NCBI RefSeq assembly: GCF_014200375.1
Contig: NZ_JACHBP010000001.1
Location: forward strand, 2,108,001 to 2,172,000
From: Terrimesophilobacter mesophilus
Lineage (GTDB): Bacteria; Actinomycetota; Actinomycetes; Actinomycetales; Microbacteriaceae
Length of the DNA: 64,000 bases
Reading direction: 5' to 3'
Shown here one piece after another: positions 8,767-17,149 of this stretch. The notes below the pieces were generated by a model, which saw only the letters and a list, made by a program, of their open reading frames with translations, searched no databases and was not told the DNA's origin. Position 1 is the stretch's first letter. Every line of letters starts with the position of its first letter. The translations under genes and the position numbers were made by a program.

Positions 8767-9873
8767 ATGCCGCTGAACCTGCCCGACTTCCCGTGGGACG
8801 CCCTCGTCCCCTACGCCGAGCGCGCGCGGGCGCATCCACGGGGCATGATCGACCTCTCCGTCGGCTCTCCGGTGGATGCGACCTCCGCCGTCATCCGGGA
8901 AGCCCTGGCCGCCGCTGGCGACGCTCACGGCTATCCGCACACCGCCGGGACCCCCGAACTGCGGGACGCCATCGTCGAGTGGTTCGCCCGCCGCCGCGGC
9001 GTCGAGCTCGGGATCGCCAACGTTCTGCCGACGATCGGATCGAAGGAGTTCGTGGCCGGGCTGCCGCTGTTCCTGGGACTCGGCCCCGGTGACACTGTCG
9101 TGCACCCCTCGGTCGCCTACCCGACCTACGCGCTCGGCGCGGCAGTCGTGGGAGCGGCGGCGCTTGCGGAGGACGACCCTGCGCTCTGGCCGGAGACGAC
9201 CCGACTCGTGTGGCTCAACAGTCCGGGCAATCCGGATGGGCGCGTGCTGTCCGTGGACGAGCTGCGTGCAGCCGTCGCGCGTGCCCGCGAGCTCGACGCC
9301 GTCATCGCGAGCGACGAGTGCTACACCGAATTGAACTGGGTGGGGGACCGGCCGACATCGAGCATCCTCGACCCGGAGGTGATCGACGGTTCGCGCCACA
9401 ACATCCTCGCGGTGTGCTCGCTCAGCAAGCAGTCGAACCTGGCGGGCTACCGGGCCGGGTTCGTCGCCGGGTGCTCGCAGGTGCTCGGGCAGGTGCTCGG
9501 TGTGCGCAAACATCTCGGCCTCATGACGCCGACCCCCGTGCAGGCCGCGATGGTCACGGCACTCGGCGACGAGGCGCACGTGGATGCCCAGCGCGAGGTG
9601 TACCGCGCGCGCCGGGGCGTTCTTCGTGCCGCACTCGAGGCATCCGGATTCCGCATCGACCACAGTGAGGCGGGCCTGTACCTGTGGGCGACATCCGGTT
9701 CGTCCGCGTGGGAGACGGTGGCACGATTCGCGGAGGCCGGGATCCTCGTCGTCCCGGGGACGTTCTACGGCGACGACACCCACGTGCGGGTCGCCCTCAC
9801 CGCGAGCGACGAGGACGTTGCAGACGCCGCCCGGCGTTTGGAGGAACTCTCCAGTCGATTCGCCGAAGTATGA
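8767..9873 (+). CDS. dapC: Succinyldiaminopimelate aminotransferase DapC
   Basis: The 368-residue fold-type I PLP aminotransferase has NSPGNP (Asn155 region), the aspartate of SDECY and the Schiff-base lysine Lys221 in CSLSKQSNLAGYRAG. The SKQSNLAGYR form is characteristic of actinobacterial DapC. It converts N-succinyl-2-amino-6-ketopimelate and glutamate to succinyl-DAP in the lysine/peptidoglycan pathway. dapD and dapE, the flanking steps, lie 2.6-4 kb downstream. The start ATG is 33 bases after fdxA, so it probably shares that transcript. Confidence 0.93.
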   Translation: MPLNLPDFPWDALVPYAERARAHPRGMIDLSVGSPVDATSAVIREALAAAGDAHGYPHTAGTPELRDAIVEWFARRRGVELGIANVLPTIGSKEFVAGLPLFLGLGPGDTVVHPSVAYPTYALGAAVVGAAALAEDDPALWPETTRLVWLNSPGNPDGRVLSVDELRAAVARARELDAVIASDECYTELNWVGDRPTSSILDPEVIDGSRHNILAVCSLSKQSNLAGYRAGFVAGCSQVLGQVLGVRKHLGLMTPTPVQAAMVTALGDEAHVDAQREVYRARRGVLRAALEASGFRIDHSEAGLYLWATSGSSAWETVARFAEAGILVVPGTFYGDDTHVRVALTASDEDVADAARRLEELSSRFAEV

Positions 9874-9903
9874 GACGGTTTCACCGTCGACGTATCCGCC
9901 AAT

Positions 9904-9909
9904 TAGGCT
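9904..9909 (+). promoter_or_regulatory. -10 box of gltA, leaderless layout
   Basis: TAGGCT ends six bases before the gltA GTG. There is no purine-rich ribosome-binding site beyond GGGG next to the start. Confidence 0.55.
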
Positions 9910-9915
9910 GTAGGG

Positions 9916-11211
9916 GTGACTGACGAGGTACCGAACGACGCGAAGGCGACCCTGAGCTTCCCCGGGGGCAGCGCCGAGTTCCCCATTGTGCCGAGCACCG
10001 AGGGTGCGTCGTCCATCGACATCTCCACCCTCACGAAGCAGACCGGCCTGACGGCGCTCGATCAGGGATTCGTCAACACCGCGGCGACGAAGAGCGCGAT
10101 CACCTACATCGACGGGGATGCCGGAATTCTCCGGTACCGCGGATACGCGATCGAGGATCTCGCGGCGAACTCCACCTACCTCGAGACCGCGTGGCTGCTC
10201 ATCCATGGCGAACTGCCCACCGCGGTGGAGCTCGACCACTTCGAGGACACCATCCGACGCCACACGCTGCTGCACGAGGACCTTCGCCGGTTCTTCGACG
10301 CGCTGCCGCACAATGCACATCCGATGTCCGTGCTGTCGAGCGCGGTCGGGGCCCTCGGCACGTTCTACCAGGACTCGCTCGACGTGCACGATCCCGAGCA
10401 GGTGGAGATCTCCACCATCCGGCTTCTCGCCAAACTGCCGGTCATTGCGGCATACGCGCACAAGAAGTCACTCGGACAGGCGTTCCTCTACCCGGACAAC
10501 AGCCTGAGCTTCGTCGACAACTTCCTCAAGCTGAACTTCGGCAACATGGCCGAGCCGTACGTCGTGAACCCGGTGCTCTCCCGCGCGCTCGAGCGGCTGC
10601 TCATCCTGCACGAGGACCACGAGCAGAACGCATCGACCTCGACCGTGAGGCTCGTCGGTTCGACCGAGGCCAACATCTTCTCGTCGATCTCCGCGGGGAT
10701 CAACGCCCTCTACGGCCCGCTGCACGGGGGTGCGAACGAGGCGGTCCTGACCATGCTCAAGGAGATCAAGGACTCCGGGGAAAGCGTGGAGCGCTTCGTC
10801 GAACGCGTGAAGAACAAGGAAGACGGCATCCGGCTCATGGGCTTCGGCCACCGGGTGTACAAGAATTTCGACCCGCGTGCGAAACTCGTGAAGGAGAGCG
10901 CCGACGAGGTACTCGATGCCCTCGGGGTCCGGGATGACCTTCTCGACATCGCGAAAGAGCTGGAGGAGGTGGCCCTCGCCGACGACTACTTCATCGAGCG
11001 CAAGCTCTACCCGAACGTCGACTTCTACACGGGCGTCATCTACAAGGCCATGGGGTTCCCGCCGCGGATGTTCACCGTGCTGTTCGCGATCGGCAGGATG
11101 CCGGGGTGGATCGCCCACTGGCGGGAGATGAACGAGGATCCGGCCACCCGCATCGGCCGCCCGCAGCAGCTCTACGTCGGACCGACCGAGCGCGCCTGGC
11201 CGCGGCGCTAG
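9916..11211 (+). CDS. gltA: Citrate synthase
   Basis: A 431-residue enzyme, the usual length of hexameric bacterial citrate synthases. The catalytic residues are visible: His270 in GPLHGGANEAV, His312 in GFGHRVYKNFDPRA and Asp369 in NVDFYTG. It condenses oxaloacetate and acetyl-CoA in the TCA cycle. The start is GTG, directly preceded by a -10 box. It is probably monocistronic: a 116-base repeat element and an oppositely oriented gene follow. Confidence 0.97.
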   Translation: MTDEVPNDAKATLSFPGGSAEFPIVPSTEGASSIDISTLTKQTGLTALDQGFVNTAATKSAITYIDGDAGILRYRGYAIEDLAANSTYLETAWLLIHGELPTAVELDHFEDTIRRHTLLHEDLRRFFDALPHNAHPMSVLSSAVGALGTFYQDSLDVHDPEQVEISTIRLLAKLPVIAAYAHKKSLGQAFLYPDNSLSFVDNFLKLNFGNMAEPYVVNPVLSRALERLLILHEDHEQNASTSTVRLVGSTEANIFSSISAGINALYGPLHGGANEAVLTMLKEIKDSGESVERFVERVKNKEDGIRLMGFGHRVYKNFDPRAKLVKESADEVLDALGVRDDLLDIAKELEEVALADDYFIERKLYPNVDFYTGVIYKAMGFPPRMFTVLFAIGRMPGWIAHWREMNEDPATRIGRPQQLYVGPTERAWPRR

Positions 11212-11265
11212 CTGCCCGCCCCGCCCGCGCTCGCCCCTTCGCGCCGACCGCCCGCATCCGCTCCT

Positions 11266-11381
11266 GTCCGAAATGCAGGACATGGATGACGCTGTCCCCG
11301 AGAACTCGGGACTCCTTCAACCAAAAGGTGGGCCAACTCCTGCATTTCGGACAGGGCGGGCTGACGAGGGCGCGCGAGCGA
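11266..11381. repeat. 116-bp repeat element, copy 1, with 15-base inverted arms
   Basis: Copy 1 of an element repeated at 12341-12456 with four mismatches, in direct orientation. Inside each copy GTCCGAAATGCAGGA pairs with TCCTGCATTTCGGAC about 57 bases later, so each transcript could fold into a long hairpin. In this copy the centre also holds CCCGAG/CTCGGG. It sits between gltA and the 3' end of the DUF559 gene, 15 bases past that gene's stop. Confidence 0.9.
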
Positions 11382-11396
11382 ATGCTTGTTCTCAGC

Positions 11397-12266
11397 TCAC
11401 GGGAGGTGGTCGCCGCGCGCCACAGCGGCGACAATGGCGGCGCGCACCTCGGACCACGAATCCATGACCTGGCGGTAGCTGAATCGAAGTACCCGGTATC
11501 CGCGCGCGCTCAGCCGTGCGTCACGCCGACGATCCGCCTCGAAGCGTTCTCGATCCGCGTGGTACTCCCAACCGTCCAACTCGATGACGAGGCGGGTGCC
11601 GAACACGAGATCAACTCGGCCGACACCGGGGACCTTGACCTGGACGTGCGGCTCGTATCCGGCGTAGTTCAAGCGGAAGCGGGTGATCGACTCGATGATC
11701 GACTCGGAACGGGCATCGACACGGGCGAGAAGGCGCCGAAGGCGAGGTGACAGGGGACGGATGTCGTCGGCCCACTCTTGCGGCGAGATCAGACCAAGTC
11801 GCAGGGCCGAGTCGACGGCCGCGATGACCTCCTCGGGTGGCCGGCATGCGGTCATCCGGCGAAGGCATTCCCGAGCGCTGAGCGCGAATCGGGTACCGGG
11901 CGAGTGCGCGTCGTCCCAATGGACGACGGTCATCGGCGAGTCGAGGGTCGCAAGTCGTATCCGCTTGTCGGTTCTGCTGCGCAGCCGCGACGCCGTGGGA
12001 ATGACGTCGACGTGAAGTTTCGTGGTCCGCCGTACCCAGAGTGAATGGTGTTCGGCGCCCGAGACGCAACTCAACCTCCCGCCCACGCGTACGGCCTCCT
12101 GCAGGGCGATGTCGGTATCCGGGAGGCAGTACCAGCCTTGCCGCACTCGGATGATGTGTCCCGTCGCTGTCGCATACCCGAGGGTGCGCTGTGTGTAGCC
12201 GCGGTCGAGCAGTTCGTGGGTCGCGGCGAGACCACCGCACGAGCGGATCTCGTCGGAGAGGGGCAT
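11397..12266 (-). CDS. AbiEi-like wHTH plus DUF559 (PD-(D/E)XK nuclease fold) protein
   Basis: The 289-residue protein has an N-terminal winged-helix-like segment (residues 1-60, GGLAATHELLDRGYTQRTL, then VRQGWYCLP) of the kind seen in AbiEi-type antitoxins. The C-terminal DUF559 domain carries PD-(D/E)XK-like residues: Glu188, Asp219 in GRVDLVF and Glu229 in LVIELDG. This architecture is common in actinobacteria; some relatives are annotated as type IV antitoxin-like proteins, but no toxin partner adjoins here. I use the ATG with AGGA nine bases upstream; a TTG 48 bases earlier is also possible. The gene is bracketed by two direct 116-base repeats, which suggests it was inserted or can be lost as a cassette. 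Confidence 0.75.
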   Translation of the reverse strand: MPLSDEIRSCGGLAATHELLDRGYTQRTLGYATATGHIIRVRQGWYCLPDTDIALQEAVRVGGRLSCVSGAEHHSLWVRRTTKLHVDVIPTASRLRSRTDKRIRLATLDSPMTVVHWDDAHSPGTRFALSARECLRRMTACRPPEEVIAAVDSALRLGLISPQEWADDIRPLSPRLRRLLARVDARSESIIESITRFRLNYAGYEPHVQVKVPGVGRVDLVFGTRLVIELDGWEYHADRERFEADRRRDARLSARGYRVLRFSYRQVMDSWSEVRAAIVAAVARGDHLP

Positions 12267-12340
12267 CCCGACATCCTGTCGGTTGCGCCGGTGACAGTGT
12301 TCGGTGCTGCTCAATCTGTGGACAACTGATGATCGCGCAC

Positions 12341-12456
12341 GTCCGAAATGCAGGACATGGATGACGCTGCCCCGTAGAACTCGGGACTCCTTCAGCCAAA
12401 AGGTGGGCCAACTCCTGCATTTCGGACAGGGCGGGCTGACGAGGGCGCGCGAGCGA
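12341..12456. repeat. 116-bp repeat element, copy 2
   Basis: Near-identical to 11266-11381, in the same orientation. The inverted arms GTCCGAAATGCAGGA and TCCTGCATTTCGGAC are fully conserved; the four changes fall between them. It ends one base before the dapD stop codon and starts 74 bases upstream of the DUF559 start, so it also lies in that gene's upstream region. Confidence 0.9.
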
Positions 12457-12457
12457 C

Positions 12458-13411
12458 TCAGGCGTGCAGCGCGGCGTTCAGCCGGATGCCGTCGCCGGAG
12501 CGCTGCAGCACCTCGACGGCGCCCGTGAGCGAGTTGCGCCGGAACAGGAGTCCGCTGCGGCCGGAGAGCGACTCGGCCTTGACCGCCTGAAGGTCCCCGG
12601 ATGCCGTGGGAGCGGCATCCGCGACGACGACCTTCGTCCCTGCGGTCAGGTAGAGCCCCGCCTCGACGACGCAGTCGTCTCCGAGCGAGATACCGACGCC
12701 GGAGTTGGCACCGAGCAGCGTGCGCTCGCCGATCAGGATCCGCTCTGTGCCTCCACCGCTCAGAGTCCCCATGATCGAGGCGCCGCCACCGATGTCCGAG
12801 CCGTCGCCGACGATGACGCCCTGCGAGATGCGTCCCTCGACCATCGACGCACCGAGCGTGCCGGCGTTGAAGTTCACGAATCCCTCGTGCATGACCGTCG
12901 TGCCGGGGGAGAGGTATGCGCCGAGCCGCACTCGGTTGGCGTCCGCGATGCGCACTCCCGGGGGTGTGACATAGTCCACGAGTCGCGGGAATTTGTCCAC
13001 CGAGTGTGCGGCGATGCCTGCGCGCATGAGCTGCGAGCGAAGACGCGCTGCATCATCCGGGTGAACGGGGCCGGCGTTCGTCCACACCACCGTGGGGAGG
13101 AGCCCGAAGATCCCGTCGAGATTGACGGTGTTCGGTTTGACGAGTCGATGGCTCAGCAGGTGCAGTCGCAGGTATGCGTCGACGGTGGATGCCGGCGGTG
13201 ATTCCAGCGCGGATTCCACCGTGACGAAGTCGAGCTGCACTGCCCGCCGCGGATCCTCCCCGACGAGGGCCGCGAGCTCGGCGGGCACGAGCTTCGGGTC
13301 GATGCCGTCGGGCATGCGGCCCAGGTGCGGCGCGGGAAACCAGGTGTCCAGAATCGTCGCGTTGTCGGCGACGGTTGCAATGCCGTGCCCCCAGGCCGCC
13401 GTGTCCGTCAT
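12458..13411 (-). CDS. dapD: Tetrahydrodipicolinate N-succinyltransferase, actinobacterial DapD
   Basis: The 317-residue protein matches the length of mycobacterial DapD. A mixed N-terminal domain is followed by left-handed beta-helix hexapeptide repeats (VRLGAYLSPGTTVMHEG, then GASMVEGRISQGVIVGDG and IGGGASIMGTLSGGG). It uses succinyl-CoA to acylate tetrahydrodipicolinate in DAP/lysine synthesis. It is divergent from dapE across a 44-base gap in which both genes show a -10 box close to the start. The repeat element abuts its stop. Confidence 0.96.
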   Translation of the reverse strand: MTDTAAWGHGIATVADNATILDTWFPAPHLGRMPDGIDPKLVPAELAALVGEDPRRAVQLDFVTVESALESPPASTVDAYLRLHLLSHRLVKPNTVNLDGIFGLLPTVVWTNAGPVHPDDAARLRSQLMRAGIAAHSVDKFPRLVDYVTPPGVRIADANRVRLGAYLSPGTTVMHEGFVNFNAGTLGASMVEGRISQGVIVGDGSDIGGGASIMGTLSGGGTERILIGERTLLGANSGVGISLGDDCVVEAGLYLTAGTKVVVADAAPTASGDLQAVKAESLSGRSGLLFRRNSLTGAVEVLQRSGDGIRLNAALHA

Positions 13412-13417
13412 CCCTCA

Positions 13418-13423
13418 AGGGTA
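13418..13423 (-). promoter_or_regulatory. -10 box of dapD, leaderless layout
   Basis: On the minus strand TACCCT is followed by TGAGGG and then the dapD ATG, a six-base spacing. Confidence 0.5.
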
Positions 13424-13443
13424 ATGGGCTGTCGTGCACTCGA

Positions 13444-13449
13444 TAAACT
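13444..13449 (+). promoter_or_regulatory. -10 box of dapE, leaderless layout
   Basis: TAAACT is followed by six bases and the dapE GTG. It is separated by 20 bases from the oppositely directed dapD box. Confidence 0.5.
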
Positions 13450-13455
13450 GACCCG

Positions 13456-14526
13456 GTGCAGAGCCTTGACCTGACCGCATCGTCCATCGACATCACGAGA
13501 GCCCTGTGCGACATCGAGTCGGTGTCGGGCAACGAGCGGGAGATCGCGGATGCCGTGGAGGCCGCGATCTCCGGGCGTTCGCACCTCGAGGTGGTGCGCG
13601 ACGGCGATACGGTCGTCGCCAGAACAGACCTCGGGCGGGAACGGCGGGTCGTCATCGCGGGGCATCTGGACACCGTGCCGGTCAACAACAATCTTCCGAC
13701 GCGGGTCGACGGCCGGTTCCTCGTCGGCCGGGGGACCGTCGACATGAAGGCCGGGGTCGCGGTGCAGCTGAAGCTCGCCGCGGAGCTCGTCGCTCCGGCC
13801 GTCGACATCACCTGGATCTGGTACGACCACGAGGAGGTTTCCGCAGACCTCAACGGTCTCGGTCGACTCGCGAAAAGCCATCCGGACCTCCTCGTGGGGG
13901 ACTTCGCGATCCTCGGCGAGCCGACGAACGCCGTGATCGAGGGCGGATGCAACGGCACGCTGCGCCTCGACGTGACGACGCGAGGGGTTCGAGCCCATTC
14001 CGCCCGGGCGTGGGTCGGACGCAACGCCATCCACCTCGCAGCGCCCATCCTGACGGTCCTCGCGGAGTATGAGCCGCGCGAGGTCGACGTCGACGGCCTC
14101 GTGTACCGCGAGTCGTTGAATGTCGTCGGCATCAGCGGAGGCGTCGCAGGCAATGTGATCCCCGACGAGTGCACGGTGTCGATCAACTACCGGTTCGCTC
14201 CGAGCCGCAGCGGCGAGGAGGCGATCGCGCACGTGCGGGAGGTGCTCCACGGGATCGACCTCGACGTCGAGATCGTGGACCTCGCGGAGGGCGCGAGGCC
14301 GGGCCTGGAGGACCCTCTCGCCCGATCGTTCGTCGCGGCCGTGGGCGGGGATGCGCTCCCCAAATACGGCTGGACGGATGTCGCCCGGTTCTCCGCGCTC
14401 GGCATCCCTGCCGTGAATTATGGTCCGGGCGACGCCCTTCTCGCCCACGCCGACGACGAGCGTGTCGACACCGCACAGATCACGGAGTGCGAGCGAGGGC
14501 TGCGAGCGTGGTTGACGGGAGCCTGA
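13456..14526 (+). CDS. dapE: Succinyl-diaminopimelate desuccinylase DapE
   Basis: A 356-residue M20-family metallohydrolase. The metal and catalytic residues are in GHLDTVP (His70, Asp72), GTVDMK (Asp96) and YDHEEV (Glu126-Glu127), with ILGEP later. It hydrolyses N-succinyl-LL-DAP to LL-DAP and succinate, following DapC and DapD. The start is GTG with a -10 box six bases ahead. Its 3' end overlaps the likely GTG of the downstream membrane gene, suggesting a shared transcript. Confidence 0.95.
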   Translation: MQSLDLTASSIDITRALCDIESVSGNEREIADAVEAAISGRSHLEVVRDGDTVVARTDLGRERRVVIAGHLDTVPVNNNLPTRVDGRFLVGRGTVDMKAGVAVQLKLAAELVAPAVDITWIWYDHEEVSADLNGLGRLAKSHPDLLVGDFAILGEPTNAVIEGGCNGTLRLDVTTRGVRAHSARAWVGRNAIHLAAPILTVLAEYEPREVDVDGLVYRESLNVVGISGGVAGNVIPDECTVSINYRFAPSRSGEEAIAHVREVLHGIDLDVEIVDLAEGARPGLEDPLARSFVAAVGGDALPKYGWTDVARFSALGIPAVNYGPGDALLAHADDERVDTAQITECERGLRAWLTGA

Positions 14527-15749
14527 GCCGGACGAATCAGCCGAGCCTGTCCCGGCAGCCGCTCGGAAAGGCGATCCGCATCCGCTACCGGATGACGCCG
14601 TGGTGGCTCAGGGTCGCCGTCGTGTGGCTCGTGTCGCGCGCCGTCACGACGGGGATCCTCCTGTGGTTCGCGGCCAGGCAGGGCGACAACGCGTGGACAC
14701 GCGCCCACCCCGACTACCTCTCCTTCGCACAGCTCTGGGACGGCACCTGGTACCACATCGTCGCGGATTCCGGATATCCGTCGGTGCTGCCCATGACTGC
14801 CGACGGGCACGTGGCGGAGAACGCATGGGCGTTCATGCCCGCCTACCCGTTCCTGGTTCGCGGGCTCATGGTCGCGACAGGACTGCCGTGGGAACTGCTC
14901 TCGGTGTTCGTCTCCCTCGTGTTCTCGCTCGGTGCTGCTCTCGTGTTCTATCGCATGCTGAGGATGGTCCTGCACGGAGAGACCGCGCTGTTCGCGGTCG
15001 TCCTGTTCTGCGTCGGACCGCTGTCGCCGATCCTGCAGGTCTCCTACGCGGAGTCGATGCACGTCTTCCTCCTCGCCGTGGCGCTCTACCTGCTCATGCG
15101 CAGGAGCTACGTGCTGCTCGTGCCGGTGATCGCGGTCATGGCCCTCACCCGGCCGAGCGGGCTCGCCTTCGCTCTGGCGCTCGGTTTGCACGTCATCCAT
15201 CGTCTCGTGTCGAAGAGGCGGGACCCGTTCCCGGTGTGGGAGCGCATCCTCGCCGTCGGCGTCGCCGTCTTCAGCGGCCTCATGGGGCTGCTCTGGCCGT
15301 TCGTGGCGTGGATGGTGACCGGTTCGATGACCGCGTACACCGACACGGAGCTCGCGTGGCGGGTCCCCTACCTCGGGTACCGCGAACTCGTCCCGTTCAC
15401 GCCGTGGGTGCAGGGCGCGGAGTTCTGGATGCCGGGGCTGCTCGGCATCGTCGTGGTCGTGGTCGTCGTGGTCGCGTTTTTCTCGTTCCTGTTCACGCCG
15501 TGGGCACGCAGGCTCGGCGTGACGCTTCGACTGTGGATCGCGAGCTACGGGATCTACTTGCTCGCGGTGTTCTTCCCGCAGTCGAGCACCTTCCGGCTCC
15601 TGCTTCCGATGTTCCCGCTCGCCGGTGCGCTCGCCCAGCCGCGTTCCCGGTGGTATCGGGTGCTCCTTGTGGCGCTCCTCATCGCCGGCCAGTGGGTGTG
15701 GTGCTACTACTGCTGGTGGGTCGACGGGTACGACTGGACGCCGCCGTAG
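14508..15749 (+). CDS. PIG-V-like polytopic membrane glycosyltransferase (predicted)
   Basis: The 413-residue protein has about eight to ten hydrophobic segments and a first extracytoplasmic loop with WDGTWYHIVADSGYP, the acidic/aromatic loop expected of GT-C mannosyltransferases of the PIG-V (mannosyltransferase 2) family. Such enzymes use polyprenyl-phosphate sugars; acceptor and sugar cannot be told from sequence. A run of consecutive Val residues is notable in a late helix. I take the GTG that overlaps dapE; an ATG at 14592 (MTPWWLR) is a credible alternative. It is co-directional with dapE. Confidence 0.65.
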   Translation: MVDGSLSRTNQPSLSRQPLGKAIRIRYRMTPWWLRVAVVWLVSRAVTTGILLWFAARQGDNAWTRAHPDYLSFAQLWDGTWYHIVADSGYPSVLPMTADGHVAENAWAFMPAYPFLVRGLMVATGLPWELLSVFVSLVFSLGAALVFYRMLRMVLHGETALFAVVLFCVGPLSPILQVSYAESMHVFLLAVALYLLMRRSYVLLVPVIAVMALTRPSGLAFALALGLHVIHRLVSKRRDPFPVWERILAVGVAVFSGLMGLLWPFVAWMVTGSMTAYTDTELAWRVPYLGYRELVPFTPWVQGAEFWMPGLLGIVVVVVVVVAFFSFLFTPWARRLGVTLRLWIASYGIYLLAVFFPQSSTFRLLLPMFPLAGALAQPRSRWYRVLLVALLIAGQWVWCYYCWWVDGYDWTPP

Positions 15750-15781
15750 GCCCCCGGTTTTCGAGTGCCGGACAAATGCGG

Positions 15782-15787
15782 GATAAT
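15782..15787 (+). promoter_or_regulatory. Promoter -10 box of the DUF3117 gene
   Basis: GATAAT lies 34 bases before the ATG, with a weak TTTCGA -35 candidate 17 bases further upstream. A good ribosome-binding site (AAGGGGA) precedes the start, so this gene has a normal leader. Confidence 0.5.
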
Positions 15788-15820
15788 GGAGGGGAGAGAT
15801 TCCACGAAAGGGGACCATTC

Positions 15821-15994
15821 ATGGCAGCCATGAAGCCGAGGACCGGTGACGGGCCGATGGAGGCTGTTAAGGAGGGTCGACTCATCATCGTGCGCGTGCC
15901 GCTCGAGGGCGGTGGCCGTCTCGTCGTATCGGTGAACGACGCCGAGGCGAAGGAACTCCACGACGCACTCGCGGGAGTCGTCGCGCCGGCGTAG
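15821..15994 (+). CDS. DUF3117 small conserved protein
   Basis: A 57-residue protein beginning MAAMKPRTGDGPMEAVKEG and containing RVPLEGGGRLVV, the hallmark of the DUF3117 family found throughout actinobacteria in this gene neighbourhood. Its function is unknown. It is one of the most conserved small actinobacterial proteins. A strong AAGGGGA ribosome-binding site and a recognisable promoter suggest good expression. It converges with the NUDIX gene three bases past its stop. Confidence 0.92.
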   Translation: MAAMKPRTGDGPMEAVKEGRLIIVRVPLEGGGRLVVSVNDAEAKELHDALAGVVAPA

Positions 15995-15997
15995 CCG

Positions 15998-16453
15998 CTA
16001 GAATCCGAAGCTCACGATCGGGTCGAGTCGACCCGCGTGCAGCCGATCGAGCACGTACTTCTCGTGCGGAACGACCGGATGCGGCAGCGCGTCGAGCGAG
16101 AACCATCCGAGGTCTGCGGCCTTCTGCGTTTCGAGAAGACGGGGCTCACCCTCCCACGACCGGCATTCGAAGAAGAAGTCGACGCGTTCATCGATCGGTG
16201 AGTTGTTCGCGTGGGTCCTGTGCATCGTCGTGAGCGGTTTCAGGTGCGCGGGATCGATCGTCAGCCCGAGTTCCTCCACGGCCTCCCTGCACGCCGCCGC
16301 GAAGACCGACTCGTTCGCCTCGACGTGGCCGGCGGCAGCGGCCGCCCAATGGTCGTCCATGTAGCCCGTGCCCTTCCTCAACTGCAGGAGGACGTCCTCC
16401 CCGCGGCGCAGGAACACGTACGCGGCGGGGACGACCCGGAAATCGTGGGTCAC
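15998..16453 (-). CDS. NUDIX hydrolase
   Basis: A 151-residue single-domain NUDIX protein. The box spans about residues 42-64: GHVEANES followed by REAVEELG with the catalytic glutamates. The N-terminal RVVPAAYVFLRRGEDVLLQ is typical of NTP or nucleoside-diphosphate-derivative pyrophosphohydrolases. Substrate cannot be assigned. The ATG overlaps the stop of the upstream O-methyltransferase by four bases, so the two are co-translated. Confidence 0.9.
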   Translation of the reverse strand: MTHDFRVVPAAYVFLRRGEDVLLQLRKGTGYMDDHWAAAAAGHVEANESVFAAACREAVEELGLTIDPAHLKPLTTMHRTHANNSPIDERVDFFFECRSWEGEPRLLETQKAADLGWFSLDALPHPVVPHEKYVLDRLHAGRLDPIVSFGF

Positions 16454-17085
16454 TGGTCGTCGAGTCTCGTGAGCTGCAGGAGCCCGTCGCCGATGGGGGA
16501 GATCGCGCTGATCACGGCATCCGATGCCGACAGCTCCCGCAGGAGACTGCGGTAGCCGGCGACGACCTCATCGCGGTGGGCCGGGTCCGCGACGCGGCCG
16601 TGCCACAGGACGTGGGCGACGACGACCGTGCCGCCCGTGCGTACGAGTCTCAGCCCGTGCTCGACGTATTCGATGACGGATTGCGGGTCCGCATCGATGA
16701 AGACGATGTCGTAGGCGCCTTCGTTCATCCGCGGGAGGACGTCGCGCGCGCGCCCGGTGATGAGTCGCACGTGGTTGGCCGGATACCCGGCGTTCTGGAA
16801 CGATTCTCGTGCCTGCTGCTGGTGCTCTGCCTCGATGTCGATCGAGGTGAGGGTCGCCTGGGGGGCGCCGGCGAGCATCCACAGGCCGCTGACCCCGACG
16901 CCCGTGCCGATCTCGATGATCGAGGTCGCCACGGTCGCCGCGGCGAGGACGGCCAGCTGGGCGCCCATGGCCGGCGTGATCGCTTCGACGCCGAGTTCGA
17001 TGGATCGTGCGCGCGCCTGGGCGATGTCGTCGCTCTCGACGACGAAGTCCTCCGCGAACTTCCAGTCTGTTTCTTTTCCCGCCAC
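16450..17085 (-). CDS. SAM-dependent O-methyltransferase
   Basis: The 211-residue class I methyltransferase has motif I IIEIGTGVGVSGLW (about residues 56-69), an acidic residue after the second strand (SIDIEAEH) and FIDADP, which resembles caffeoyl-CoA/catechol O-methyltransferases of family 3. The acceptor is unknown. In mycobacteria its homologue lies beside sigE and upstream of tatB; here it is divergent from tatB and no sigE is present. The GTG start has GAGGAG upstream. Confidence 0.87.
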   Translation of the reverse strand: MAGKETDWKFAEDFVVESDDIAQARARSIELGVEAITPAMGAQLAVLAAATVATSIIEIGTGVGVSGLWMLAGAPQATLTSIDIEAEHQQQARESFQNAGYPANHVRLITGRARDVLPRMNEGAYDIVFIDADPQSVIEYVEHGLRLVRTGGTVVVAHVLWHGRVADPAHRDEVVAGYRSLLRELSASDAVISAISPIGDGLLQLTRLDDQ

Positions 17086-17137
17086 CGTCTGCTCCTCGCT
17101 TCCCCCAACTCTAGAGCGGATGCCCCGCGGAAACGGT

Positions 17138-17143
17138 TAGTCT
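17138..17143 (+). promoter_or_regulatory. -10 box of tatB, leaderless layout
   Basis: TAGTCT ends six bases before the tatB GTG, and no Shine-Dalgarno sequence is visible between them. Confidence 0.55.
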
Positions 17144-17149
17144 GAACTC

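Noticed and set aside
8095..10461. A long minus-strand open frame opposite mshB, fdxA, dapC and gltA
   Set aside because: It crosses four recognisable plus-strand genes and their gaps and shows no motif; it is a shadow of high-GC coding DNA.
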